Shown here one piece after another: positions 55,192-64,000 of a stretch of 64,000 nucleotides of DNA. Under the pieces are notes generated by a model. The model did not search any database. It was not told the DNA's origin and worked only from the letters and a program-made list of their open reading frames with translations. The translations under genes and the position numbers were made by a program. How positions within the stretch are numbered: the first letter of the stretch is position 1; each line of letters opens with the position of its first letter. Origin of the DNA: Xanthocytophaga agilis (lineage in GTDB: Bacteria; Bacteroidota; Bacteroidia; Cytophagales; 172606-1); assembly GCF_030068605.1 (NCBI RefSeq), contig NZ_JASJOU010000001.1:62001-126000 (forward strand), written 5' to 3'.

Positions 55192-55457
55192 GGTTACACT
55201 GGGCTACACATAGTTACACATCTGGTTACACTCTAACTATTTGATAATAAGGCAGGTTACACGGGTTACACCTGTTTGGGTATCCGCAAAACTCCTGGGA
55301 GAGTATAAGCACACTGTATATACCCTATTCTATACTATATATATATTATATATATACACGTGTATATAAGAAACAAGTGTAACCAGTGTAACCGACCTTA
55401 TTTACAGCTACTTAGAAGTGTAACCGCTAGTGTAACTATGTGTAACCTGGTGTAACT
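55192..55457. repeat. mirror-symmetric array of twelve GGTTACAC octamers
   Basis: Left arm octamers (plus strand, GGTTACAC or one change) start at 55192, 55202, 55212, 55224, 55255 and 55264. Right arm octamers (complement, GTGTAACC or one change) start at 55377, 55386, 55418, 55430, 55440 and 55450. Start-to-start distances are 10-10-12-31-9 and 9-32-12-10-10, a mirror image. The arms align over 81 columns with only 2 differences in 48 octamer positions but about 15 in 33 spacer positions. The centre (55310-55370) is almost pure A/T with TATATA runs. It is neither CRISPR (units too short and inverted) nor a DnaA-box array. Confidence 0.9.
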
Positions 55458-55713
55458 CTCCTTAATATCAACTACTTACTACATAAGCTGTACAGCTACC
55501 GCTTATATAATTCCCTGAATTATTATGCCTTCATGATTTTATGATTTAACCCCTATACTTGCTGCAGTGTTCGTATTTCCTCTCCTGACTAATATGTACT
55601 TCATTCTACTTCACAGATTAGTTTTTCTACTTCGCCTTTTTTAGCCCATTGGTTCATCTATAGGTAGTGGGAAGTCTTATTTCTTTGCAGAAACCCTAGA
55701 CCACTTACAATCT
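55458..55713. other. intergenic region before the hydrolase gene
   Basis: About 250 bp. A nested palindrome is present at 55483-55506 (ATAAGC/GCTTAT around AGCTGTACAGCT). No ORF and no clean promoter seen, although the hydrolase promoter must lie here. Confidence 0.4.
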
Positions 55714-56694
55714 ATGAAAACCCTGTTATTTTCTACTTTCATCACACTTATTCTCAATGCATTTTCAGTACAGGCTCAACCAGATACAACTGTAAGAAGA
55801 GTTCTGATCCCATCGGGATCTATTCAACTGGATGGGATGCTGATTACTCCCAGGCATATAAACCAACCAGTTCCGGCTCTTATCTGGCTGGGTGGGTCCG
55901 GAGGATGGGATTTGGTTGGGAATTATTTCAAAGACTCTACCATCTTTTACCGGTATTATATGGAGCCCCTTTTGCTTTCAAAAGGCTTTGCTGTTTTATA
56001 CCTGAATAAACCTGGTATGGGACGTTCAACTGGAAAGTGGCAAAAGCAGGATTTTTTAGCAAGAGCCGAAGATGCCAATGCTGCTTTTCGATACCTGACT
56101 ACGTTACCTGGAATCAATCCCAAAGCTATTGGTATGGTAGGGCATAGCCAGGGAGGCTGGATTGCACAGATTGCCGCGAGTCGTAACCCGGATATTGCTT
56201 TTAGTGTGTCCCTCTGTGGTCCATCAGTTGACGTATATACACAAACTATTCAGACATATCATCGATTGTATGAATGCCAGGGGATGCAGGGGAAGCGATT
56301 GCGAAGAAAACTTCGCTGGAAAAAGAGAGAACTGGCAATTGGGGGTATTGCAGGCAAAGTCTTTACAGGTGGAGAAGCAGGGCAGTGGGCCCGCATCCGC
56401 AAGTATTCGCATGATAACATATTGACAGCATTAAAAAAACCTTCACTGATGATATTTGCAGAGTACGATGCCTATGTATGGCCTGAATATAATCTGCAAC
56501 ATCTTCAAAAAGTATTTCAGAATAAAATACCAGCACACCTGGAGACTTATGTCTTGCCTCGTGGAGAACATATGTTACATCAGGTGCCGACTGGCTGCGT
56601 TCTGGAATGGAATGAATTAAGTAAATACCCTTACTCGGAATCTCTTCAGCAAAAACTTGTCCAGTGGATAACTCACGCTGTACATATCGAATAA
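55714..56694 (+). CDS. secreted alpha/beta hydrolase
   Basis: 326 residues with a signal peptide (ending SVQAQ near 22). The alpha/beta-hydrolase fold has oxyanion-side IWLGGSGGWD and nucleophile elbow MVGHSQGGW (Ser near 146). Acid Asp in IFAEYDAYVWP and catalytic His in PRGEHMLH complete the triad. It resembles the BAAT/acyl-thioester and dienelactone hydrolase groups; the ester substrate is unknown. The next gene (DUF418) begins 18 nt later, so both are likely in one operon with the LytTR gene. Confidence 0.88.
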   Translation: MKTLLFSTFITLILNAFSVQAQPDTTVRRVLIPSGSIQLDGMLITPRHINQPVPALIWLGGSGGWDLVGNYFKDSTIFYRYYMEPLLLSKGFAVLYLNKPGMGRSTGKWQKQDFLARAEDANAAFRYLTTLPGINPKAIGMVGHSQGGWIAQIAASRNPDIAFSVSLCGPSVDVYTQTIQTYHRLYECQGMQGKRLRRKLRWKKRELAIGGIAGKVFTGGEAGQWARIRKYSHDNILTALKKPSLMIFAEYDAYVWPEYNLQHLQKVFQNKIPAHLETYVLPRGEHMLHQVPTGCVLEWNELSKYPYSESLQQKLVQWITHAVHIE

Positions 56695-56712
56695 CCCTAA
56701 ACCATTATATCT

Positions 56713-57972
56713 ATGCAATTATCCGGCTTTCAGCCCATCCAAACGCATGAACGTATTCAACTGATAGATGCTCTGCGAGGGTTTGCTTTAGTAGGTATTC
56801 TGATTGTGAATATCCCATCTTTTTCCCGCTCCGAATGGGGGCCAGTTGAACAACAGATACAAAACGGTTTTAGTGATATACTATTTGTACTGATAGATAC
56901 AAAGTTTATCACTATTTTCTCTCTGTTATTTGGTGCAGGGTTCTTTGTGCAGCAACAACGAGCAGAGAGGTATGGTATAGACTTTACTGCCTTTTATACC
57001 CGACGAATGGGTATCTTGTTTGTGCTAGGCTGTGTGCATGCCTATCTCTTCTGGTTTGGTGATATAGTACGCCATTATGCCTTGTTGGGAATAGCTTTGC
57101 TGGCAGTAAGTCATTTGTCTGCAAAAGGCACATTGCGATTAGCTCTGTTCTTTATTGTTTTCCTGACTCCTTTACTTTTTCTGTTGAATGGCATATTGCC
57201 TGTGCATACTACTCCTGATACTATTGATGGAATGCCTTTATCTTCCTTTGTATACAAATCATTTACAGAGGGGTCGTATCCTCAGATTCTGAGAGCAAAC
57301 TGGATCATTGATCCATTGCATAACTTCATACAGGATATGCCATTGACATTAGTTTCTATGTTTGGGAAAATGGTGTTGGGAGTATGGCTGGCAAAGATTG
57401 GTTTTTTCCGTAATCCTGCCGAGCATGAAACATTGCTTCGAAAATGGATTATATGGGGTAGTACAGCAGGTGTAATAGGTAGTATAGCTTTCTGGGCTAT
57501 CAAGAAAGAGATACTGCCAGTACCTGAGATGGGATTGGTGATACTTGTTTTTCCTGTATCAGCTTGTCTGGTGCTTCATAGTCTTTTTTATCTGGCATTA
57601 TTTACTAAATTATACCATCGGATGTTAGGTGCTGTCTTGCTTCGCTACCTGGTACCTGTAGGTAGAATGGGATTAAGTAATTATTTTGGTCAGACAATTC
57701 TGGCTTTCAGTTTATTCTATGTAACAGGCTGGGTAGGATATGCAGATCCGGTTGGTTTGACAGGACTTGCCCTGCTTATCTTTGTGGTACAGATACTGGT
57801 AAGCCACTGGTGGCTTCAATACCATGAATTTGGCCCTGTAGAATGGATCTGGAGGACTTTATCCTATATGTGGACAGAGAGAAAAAGGAAGACGGAAATT
57901 TCTGATTCCATACCTGTATCTCCAAATCTGGTAGGAGATAAATTTACAGAAAGTAAGCCAGTAAACGAATAA
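56713..57972 (+). CDS. DUF418 family membrane protein (YeiB-like)
   Basis: A 419-residue polytopic membrane protein with about ten spans. The N-terminus has RIQLIDALRGFALVGILIVNIPSF, the acyltransferase-3-like opening, and the C-terminal DUF418 domain has VGRMGLSNYFGQTI and FGPVEWIWRTLSYM. YeiB relatives have no established activity; transport or acyl transfer to an envelope component is suspected. Second in the likely hydrolase-DUF418-LytTR operon. Confidence 0.9.
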   Translation: MQLSGFQPIQTHERIQLIDALRGFALVGILIVNIPSFSRSEWGPVEQQIQNGFSDILFVLIDTKFITIFSLLFGAGFFVQQQRAERYGIDFTAFYTRRMGILFVLGCVHAYLFWFGDIVRHYALLGIALLAVSHLSAKGTLRLALFFIVFLTPLLFLLNGILPVHTTPDTIDGMPLSSFVYKSFTEGSYPQILRANWIIDPLHNFIQDMPLTLVSMFGKMVLGVWLAKIGFFRNPAEHETLLRKWIIWGSTAGVIGSIAFWAIKKEILPVPEMGLVILVFPVSACLVLHSLFYLALFTKLYHRMLGAVLLRYLVPVGRMGLSNYFGQTILAFSLFYVTGWVGYADPVGLTGLALLIFVVQILVSHWWLQYHEFGPVEWIWRTLSYMWTERKRKTEISDSIPVSPNLVGDKFTESKPVNE

Positions 57973-58004
57973 CCTGTTACGATGTTAATACATTCTGACT
58001 GCTA

Positions 58005-58892
58005 ATGAAGTCTATACTGGTATTGAAGACTGTGTTTTTGCCAAAAACTGATCATAAACTGTCTTTAAAAATGACACGCCAGCGGTGGTTGCAGATTGGC
58101 GGGGCAGCGTTCTTTGCATTGTTTTTGGTGACTTTTAACAGCAGCCCACTGGTAGAGCTGCTTCGCCGACAGAGTTATTACCGTGATCTTGCCATTACTT
58201 TTGGCGCTGCATGGCTTATTATAAGTTATGTAGGCTGGATTACGGCCAAACTCGATAGCTATATTGACTGGCAGTCCGATAAAAGACAAAGGCTTTTACT
58301 ACAGATACTCCTGGGACTTATTGGTGCTTCACTGATAAGTTATGGGATTGCCTACCTTCAATACCGGTTTATCGATCCTGAACATGTTTTTGGGACAGAA
58401 TCATTTTTGCAGACAGAGTTACCGGTCATTGTACTTCTGATAACTTTTTGCAATATCATCTATGTAAGCATTTCCTATTACCACTGGCAGGAACGTAGAT
58501 ATATAATACAGACATTGCCTGTCGTAGAAAAATCAGAACCCAGTATATCTTCTTATCTTTCTTACCTGATAGTCACCAATGGACAAAAAAGCATTCAGCT
58601 GGCAGTGGAGCATGTCGCCCTTATTTATCTGGAACAAGGAATTACCTGGGTAGCAACTTTTAACAATACCCAATATCGAGTGGATGAACCACTTCAGAGT
58701 ATTGAAGATAAGTTAGATCCCGGTTCATTCTTTCGGGTCAACCGTCAGACCATTGTACAGCTTTCAGCCTGTTACTCCTTTCAGAGCATGGAATACGGCA
58801 AAATTAAGCTACATCTGGTACCTCCTTTTACTACTGAATTAACCATTAGCCAGAAAACAGCTCCTGCCTTCCGGAAATGGATGCAGCGGTAG
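58005..58892 (+). CDS. membrane-bound LytTR-type transcription regulator
   Basis: 295 residues. Four hydrophobic spans lie near 32-48, 62-78, 97-118 and 140-160, followed by a C-terminal LytTR DNA-binding domain (about 190-295; VEHVALIYLEQGITWVAT, DPGSFFRVNRQTIVQL). There is no receiver domain, so the signal is probably sensed in the membrane directly. It is encoded 32 nt after the DUF418 gene and may regulate it. The start could be the Met at 58071 (MTRQRWLQIGG). Confidence 0.85.
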   Translation: MKSILVLKTVFLPKTDHKLSLKMTRQRWLQIGGAAFFALFLVTFNSSPLVELLRRQSYYRDLAITFGAAWLIISYVGWITAKLDSYIDWQSDKRQRLLLQILLGLIGASLISYGIAYLQYRFIDPEHVFGTESFLQTELPVIVLLITFCNIIYVSISYYHWQERRYIIQTLPVVEKSEPSISSYLSYLIVTNGQKSIQLAVEHVALIYLEQGITWVATFNNTQYRVDEPLQSIEDKLDPGSFFRVNRQTIVQLSACYSFQSMEYGKIKLHLVPPFTTELTISQKTAPAFRKWMQR

Positions 58893-58984
58893 GTTGTGTC
58901 CTTAGTTAATGAAAAGTTTTCCTGCTACTTAGTGTAAATCCAGTATATTTGTTGCTTTCAATCAAGACGTTCTTTCTCCTCTGA

Positions 58985-59145
58985 AAAAAGGTTCTGTGTA
59001 AAACAGATTAATAGGGAATCGTGTGTAAGTCACGAACTGTCGCGCAACTGTAAGTAACCTATGGGATTATGCGTTAGTATCCACTATACTACACTGTATG
59101 GGAAGGATGGCATAATTGGTACAAGTCAGGAGACCTGCCTGTTTT
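58985..59145 (+). ncRNA. cobalamin riboswitch
   Basis: The leader contains the conserved B12-element pieces in order: GGGAATCGTGTG near 59014, CGCGCAACTGTAAG (59041-59054), GGGAAGG (59100-59106), and the closing AGTCAGGAGACCTGCC (59124-59139). It binds adenosylcobalamin or a related form and should lower expression of cobN when B12 is plentiful. It begins about 90 nt after the LytTR stop and ends about 220 nt before cobN. Confidence 0.92.
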
Positions 59146-59170
59146 CAGTATGATAATGCTTTCGCGGTTT

Positions 59171-59302
59171 AAGAGGGTATCTAAATTAGTTTAGACCACC
59201 TCTAAAGCAGAGTCAAATGAGGTGATTTGGAATGTGGGCAGGCTTATACCTGTACCTTTAGCTTTTACAAGCTAACTTTTCATTCCTCCTCTGTCACCTG
59301 TC
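59171..59302 (+). promoter_or_regulatory. folded spacer between B12 riboswitch and cobN
   Basis: AGAGGGTATCTAAA can pair (11 of 14) with TTTAGACCACCTCT (59171-59204). Further on, AGGTGA (59220-59225) pairs with TCACCT (59294-59299) and GGAATG (59229-59234) with CATTCC (59281-59286), enclosing small hairpins CAGG/CCTG and AGC/GCT. No T-run terminator is present, which favours a translation-level or alternative-fold expression platform. Confidence 0.4.
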
Positions 59303-59362
59303 TATCCGCAAGCTTTTGAACGTCTGAAATCCGATTGCTTGCTTACATAAGTTGTAAATGGT

Positions 59363-62300
59363 ATGACAGAAATAAAACGCCAGCGGGTAATGCGCCCGGA
59401 TGGAAAAGCCATTAACCTGGTTCAGCGAAGAGGACATTTGTCTTACTGTTACAATGCATGCTGCTGTGGCCGTACAGACAGAGGCTATGCTCCCATTCCG
59501 GTTGAGTTGTATAAAAGTGAATGGTTACGACGGAAGCTACGTAATGTAGTCCATATGACCAAAGGTGGATGTCTGGGCCCATGCACACTGGCTAATGTGG
59601 TCACATTGTTGTTTGACGGAAACTCTGTATGGTTTCATTCTGTCAACAGCAACTGGCAGATCATTGCCATTTTCGATTACATCGAGAGTATGGTAAAGGC
59701 CGATAGTTTTCTAACCCCACCCGCTGAGTTGGCAGAGTATGTGTTTCAATTCTATACATGGAAAGGTTCTGAAGCTATAACCCGTTCCGGGCAGGTGGCA
59801 ACACCCGATGGAGGAATTGTATTCCTAACCCATGCCGATACCGATCTACTTACCCTAAGTCGCACACTTCAGGACTTACCTGCTGACTTTCCCAAAACGA
59901 CAGGCCTTAACCTGATGGCAATTAAAAGTGATGCCCATATGGCTCAGTTGCTGGATCGGGAAGTAGGAGCCGCTCAGATTGTAATCATACGTATTCATGG
60001 CAGAGCTAGTAGTATTCCAGGTTTCGCGGAACTGGTTCGTCGGGCAAAGCAGCAGGGACAGCACCTGATTGTGATAAGCGGAACGGGTGAACTAAATCCC
60101 GAATTTGCCGCTGTGTCTACAGTGTCACCAGCCATATTGCATGAAACACTGGCATACTTACAAGCAGGAGGACATAGCAACCTAACCTCCCTGTTGTACT
60201 TTCTGTCAGATCATCTGCTGATGACAGGTTTTGGGTTTGAGGTTCCTGTAACTTTATCTGAACATGGCATTTACCATCCGGATCTCCCTGAAAATGCAGA
60301 GATAGAAGATTGGTTAAAGATGCGCAATCCTGCTCTCCCTAGCATTGGCATTACCTTCTATAGGGCACACTGGCTTAGCGGCAATACGTCCTTTGTAGAT
60401 GCCATGATTCGTGCACTGGAAGCTCGGAACCTGAATGTACTGCCTGTCTATACAGCCTCTCTCAAAGCAGTTGACAATGGTACAGGTTGGCCATATGCCC
60501 TGGATATATTCAGATATACTAACGAAGTGCTGATCGACGTATTGGTAAATACAGTTTCGTTTGCCATGCGGGATATACAAACAGAACAACTGCGACAAGG
60601 AGAAGAGGAAATTCTGCGTCAGCTAAACGTACCGATTCTGCAAGCTATTACCAGTGGTATGAGTCGTGGCCCTTGGGAATCATCAAGCCGGGGACTCAAT
60701 CCATTGGATACTGCTATGAATGTGGCTATTCCTGAGTTTGACGGACGCATTATCACTGTACCAGTTTCATTTAAAGAGAAAGACAGGGAAACCAAAGGAT
60801 ACGAACCTGTTGAAGACAGGATAGAACGAGTGGCGGGTATAGCAGCTCGTTTTGCCCGTCTGCGTCATTTACCCAATAAAGAGAAACGCATTGCGTTTGT
60901 TTTTACAAACTCCAATGCAAAGGCATCGCAGATTGGCAATGCGGTAGGACTGGATTCTCCAGCGTCTTTGATGGCTATTCTCCAGGCTATGCAGGCAGAA
61001 GGATATACTATACCTCATATGCCTGCTAGTGGAACAGAATTAATTCACGAACTGATAGACAGATGTTCATATGACTTAACCTATCTCACCACAGAGCAAT
61101 TATCACGTGCCGTCGGACAGGTATCTTTTACCCAGTATGCTCAATGGTTTTCAGAACTACCTGAGGCTTTACAGCAAAAAATGCAGAAACAATGGGGGCC
61201 ACCACCTGGTGAAACCTATGTACATGATCATCATATTGCACTGGCTGGTATTGAATTAGGCAATGCCTTAGTCGTATTACAACCACCACGTGGATACGGC
61301 ATGGACCCGGATGCGATCTACCACCAACCTGACCTGCCACCTACACATCATTACTATGCATTTTATAGATGGTTACGGGATGGTTGGGGTGCTGATGCGA
61401 TTGTGCATGTAGGCAAACATGGGACGCTGGAATGGCTTCCGGGCAAAGGAATTGGGCTTTCAGAAAATTGTTTTCCGGATGCTTTTCTGGGAGATATACC
61501 CTTATTTTATCCTTTTATCATCAATGATCCGGGGGAAGGCTCACAGGCGAAACGTCGGGCTCATGCGGTCATACTGGATCATCTGACCCCACCTATGACA
61601 TCAGCCGATAGTTATGGTGAACTGGCACAGCTAACGCAGCTGGTAGATGAATATTATCAGGTCGAAACACTGGACCCTGCTAAACTTCCACTGTTACAAC
61701 GCCAGATCTGGGATTTAATACGGCAAACCAATCTGGATAAAGACCTGTCTGCGATGCTGAAGCGGGATCATGGCGACCATGTACACGAATGGGATGACGA
61801 AATAACACCCGAAGGTGTGCCTGTTACATTGGCAGAAATGGGAGGGAAAGACATTGCTCACTTAATCGAAGATATAGATGGGTATCTGTGTGAACTGGGC
61901 GCAGCACAGATACGGAATGGGTTACATATACTAGGAGAAATGCCTCAGGAACAAAACCTGATTGATATGTTACAGGCTTTGACCCGATTGCCGAATCGCA
62001 ATACTCCCGGATTACCTGCTGCCATGGCTGCTTTATTCGGATGGGAATGGGACGTAATTACAGCTGTCAGAGGGCAAAAGGTGGAAACTGTGTCTGCTGC
62101 TTTTACAGAACTGGCAGGGCGTCCGGTTGTGACAGGGGCAGACGTACAAGAAATAATTGAGGAACTTGGCAGACATATGTTTCAGATACTCTACCGTGAA
62201 CGATTTCGGGTTGATTCTATACCTCAGGTAATTGCTGAGACATTTGGGGTAGAGTTTTTGCGGGATACAGCAGAGATTCATAAAATGCTAACGTTTGTTT

Positions 62301-63646
62301 GCCAGCAACTTGTACCTAATCTGGCGCAAACATACGATGAGATAACGCATCTGTTACATGGATTATCCGGAGGTTATGTGCCAGCCGGCCCCAGTGGCGC
62401 TCCTACACGAGGCATGGCCCATATTTTGCCTACTGGACGCAACTTTTATGCGGTAGATCCCAGAGCCTTGCCTTCACAAGCTGCCTGGCAGGTGGGACAA
62501 CAGCTGGCAAAGGAGGTACTGGACCGTCATATGAAAGAGACAGGCCGCTATCCTGAAAACGTCGGCATCAGTATCTGGGGGACGAGTGCTATGCGTACCT
62601 ATGGCGATGATGTGGCAGAGATTCTGGCATTATTGGGTGTGTGTCCTGTATGGCAGCCAGAGAGCCGGAGAATTACAGGGATAGAAATAGTGCCATTGGC
62701 AGAACTAGGAAGACCACGTATAGATGTAACCATTCGTATCAGTGGCTTTTTCAGAGATGCCTTTCCGCACCTGATCGAACTCATGGATGATGCAGTACAA
62801 CAAGTGCTTGCTTTGGATGAACCTGTAGAGCAAAACTTTGTACGGAAACATTATCTGACGGATCTGGCAGAACTGCAAACTCCTGATATGCCTGTAGAAG
62901 AAGCAGAGCAACGGGCCAGCTACCGTATTTTCGGAGCTGCGCCGGGGAGTTATGGGGCAGGTATTTTACCACTGATCAATGAGAAAAACTGGCACAATGA
63001 AACTGACTTTGCTCAGGCGTATGTCAACTGGGGTGGATATACCTATACCCGAAGTGTAAGCGGAGTAGATGCCAGAAATGAATTCCGGCAGTGTTTGTCA
63101 GGAGTAGAGGTAGCGTTGCATAACCAGGACAACCGGGAACATGACATCTTTGACAGTGACGATTACCTGCAGTTTCATGGCGGAATGATTGCTACCATTC
63201 GCAGCCTGACAGGACATCAGCCAAAACATTATTTTGGTGATAGTCAGAATCCGGATCGGCCAGTAGTCCGGGATTTAAAGGAAGAAGCCTTACGCGTATT
63301 CAGATCCAGAGTGGTGAATCCCAAATGGATTGAAAGTATTCAGAAGCATGGGTATAAAGGAGGATTGGAACTGACAGCTACAGTGGATTACCTTTTCGGA
63401 TACGATGCAACAGCACAGGTAGTCGACGACTGGATGTATGAAAAAGTGGCAGAGACGTATGCCTTAGATGCTACTATGCAGCAATTCTTTGCACAAAGTA
63501 ATCCATGGGCTTTGCATGCTATTGCTGAACGTTTGCTGGAAGCTGCACAACGCGGTATGTGGAAAGAACCCTCACCAGAGATACTGGAAGCCTTGCAAGA
63601 GGTATATTTACAGAGTGAAGGCTTGCTGGAAGGAAGAGTTGAGTAA
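59363..63646 (+). CDS. cobN: cobaltochelatase CobN with fused N-terminal [2Fe-2S] ferredoxin-like domain
   Basis: The large subunit of the aerobic ATP-dependent cobaltochelatase, inserting Co(II) into hydrogenobyrinate diamide. Residues 150-1420 are the CobN/BchH domain ([40 protein letters not shown]). The B12 riboswitch upstream points to CobN over the magnesium-chelatase homologue. The first 130 residues are a thioredoxin-like ferredoxin module with Cys in [14 protein letters not shown] and GGCLGPC. This is not part of the classical CobN. The protein is 1427 residues against about 1250-1300 usually. Confidence 0.95.
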   Translation: MTEIKRQRVMRPDGKAINLVQRRGHLSYCYNACCCGRTDRGYAPIPVELYKSEWLRRKLRNVVHMTKGGCLGPCTLANVVTLLFDGNSVWFHSVNSNWQIIAIFDYIESMVKADSFLTPPAELAEYVFQFYTWKGSEAITRSGQVATPDGGIVFLTHADTDLLTLSRTLQDLPADFPKTTGLNLMAIKSDAHMAQLLDREVGAAQIVIIRIHGRASSIPGFAELVRRAKQQGQHLIVISGTGELNPEFAAVSTVSPAILHETLAYLQAGGHSNLTSLLYFLSDHLLMTGFGFEVPVTLSEHGIYHPDLPENAEIEDWLKMRNPALPSIGITFYRAHWLSGNTSFVDAMIRALEARNLNVLPVYTASLKAVDNGTGWPYALDIFRYTNEVLIDVLVNTVSFAMRDIQTEQLRQGEEEILRQLNVPILQAITSGMSRGPWESSSRGLNPLDTAMNVAIPEFDGRIITVPVSFKEKDRETKGYEPVEDRIERVAGIAARFARLRHLPNKEKRIAFVFTNSNAKASQIGNAVGLDSPASLMAILQAMQAEGYTIPHMPASGTELIHELIDRCSYDLTYLTTEQLSRAVGQVSFTQYAQWFSELPEALQQKMQKQWGPPPGETYVHDHHIALAGIELGNALVVLQPPRGYGMDPDAIYHQPDLPPTHHYYAFYRWLRDGWGADAIVHVGKHGTLEWLPGKGIGLSENCFPDAFLGDIPLFYPFIINDPGEGSQAKRRAHAVILDHLTPPMTSADSYGELAQLTQLVDEYYQVETLDPAKLPLLQRQIWDLIRQTNLDKDLSAMLKRDHGDHVHEWDDEITPEGVPVTLAEMGGKDIAHLIEDIDGYLCELGAAQIRNGLHILGEMPQEQNLIDMLQALTRLPNRNTPGLPAAMAALFGWEWDVITAVRGQKVETVSAAFTELAGRPVVTGADVQEIIEELGRHMFQILYRERFRVDSIPQVIAETFGVEFLRDTAEIHKMLTFVCQQLVPNLAQTYDEITHLLHGLSGGYVPAGPSGAPTRGMAHILPTGRNFYAVDPRALPSQAAWQVGQQLAKEVLDRHMKETGRYPENVGISIWGTSAMRTYGDDVAEILALLGVCPVWQPESRRITGIEIVPLAELGRPRIDVTIRISGFFRDAFPHLIELMDDAVQQVLALDEPVEQNFVRKHYLTDLAELQTPDMPVEEAEQRASYRIFGAAPGSYGAGILPLINEKNWHNETDFAQAYVNWGGYTYTRSVSGVDARNEFRQCLSGVEVALHNQDNREHDIFDSDDYLQFHGGMIATIRSLTGHQPKHYFGDSQNPDRPVVRDLKEEALRVFRSRVVNPKWIESIQKHGYKGGLELTATVDYLFGYDATAQVVDDWMYEKVAETYALDATMQQFFAQSNPWALHAIAERLLEAAQRGMWKEPSPEILEALQEVYLQSEGLLEGRVE

Positions 63647-63792
63647 TCTTATCCTGTCCCATAGCTTTTTCAGAAATGAAAGTTTTAAAAAGGGAGCACT
63701 GGTTTGAATAGAAAGATGCTGGTTCGAACGTTTGGTCAAGGCTGTTAGCTTAAGCAGGTCTGCTTTGTAACATGTGCCAAAAAACGGACGCT
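63647..63792. other. region after cobN
   Basis: About 145 bp with no ORF supported and no clear terminator before the repeat that follows. Confidence 0.4.
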
Positions 63793-63997
63793 TGAACCAC
63801 CCCGCCCTTCGGGCACCCCTCCTTAGAAAGGAGGGGAGTGGCGAGCCTGTTGTTACTAAAGCCGTCCATACGAACTGTAAAAATATATTTATAAAAATAG
63901 ATGTATTTGATTTTTAGGTATTTGAATAATGTAGACTAAAGGCTTTGTAAACTCCCCTCCTTTCTAAGGAGGGGTGCCCGAAGGGCGGGGTGGTTCA
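63793..63997. repeat. pair of 47-bp inverted REP-like units
   Basis: 63793-63839 and 63951-63997 are exact reverse complements (47 bp), separated by 111 bp of AT-rich DNA. Each arm folds by itself (GCCCTTCGGGC and CCCCTCCTT/AAGGAGGGG). The unit is far more GC-rich than its setting. Sequences of this kind are, to my knowledge, dispersed in many Bacteroidota genomes. The pair resembles a small MITE-like composite. Confidence 0.8.
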
Positions 63998-64000
63998 GAC

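Noticed and set aside
55192-55457. CRISPR-like short repeat array
   Set aside because: Units are 8 bp, spacers are 1-24 bp, the two halves are inverted, and no cas gene is present.

Overview
The window looks like chromosome of a Bacteroidota bacterium, most likely of the Cytophagales. It is AT-rich. It encodes a T9SS-sorted subtilase with PKD repeats, a SusC/SusD pair with an ECF sigma factor and FecR anti-sigma, and YwqK/MORN-type repeats. Several genes have promoter-like TAnnTTTG boxes in place of a classical -10, and recognisable Shine-Dalgarno sites are weak. Most of the window is ordinary core and accessory chromosome. I see no rRNA, tRNA, CRISPR, transposase, integrase or phage gene.

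Layout. 1-9650 is mainly minus strand: an AIM24-family start, gltX, an ATP-grasp/VOC/nitrilase cluster, clpB and a two-gene ABC exporter. 10000-13503 is a plus-strand sigma factor / anti-sigma / secreted protein / GreA-like locus. 14140-15666 is a TPR membrane protein that carries a histidine-kinase dimerisation helix but no kinase domain. 15726-24565 holds the large subtilase (minus), a YbjN-like protein and a molybdopterin oxidoreductase (plus), a YwqK-repeat protein and tryptophan 2,3-dioxygenase (minus). 25208-36320 holds purU, sbcD-sbcC, a small-protein/outer-membrane-protein pair, a MarR regulator with a likely operator, a membrane-anchored NUC1 nuclease and a DUF2911 protein. 36367-45691 holds a TIM-barrel protein, an outer-membrane protein, FMN glutamate synthase, a fatty-acid desaturase, a GH3 enzyme and a pirin-OsmC-GNAT-GNAT operon. 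45875-55013 is a sigma-FecR-SusC-SusD-phosphoesterase locus that reads as one regulated nutrient-uptake unit. 55714-58892 holds an alpha/beta hydrolase, a DUF418 membrane protein and a membrane LytTR regulator. 58985-63646 is a cobalamin riboswitch followed by cobN with a fused N-terminal [2Fe-2S] ferredoxin-like domain.

The most unusual structure is intergenic, at 55192-55457. Twelve copies of the octamer GGTTACAC are set out as two six-copy arms in mirror image around an AT-rich centre. The spacing is almost perfectly symmetrical, and the octamers are conserved between arms while the spacers have drifted. This looks like a protein-binding array or an origin/segregation-like site, and I do not recognise it. 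Other non-coding structures worth attention are a 47-bp inverted pair at the right edge, a GC-rich repeat and hairpin cluster at 52931-53335, a palindromic element at 2101-2255, a candidate small RNA near 24980-25092, and a folded region between the B12 riboswitch and cobN.

Limits: all family calls come from reading motifs in the translated sequence. No searches, alignments to databases or folding calculations were run. Residue positions are approximate.
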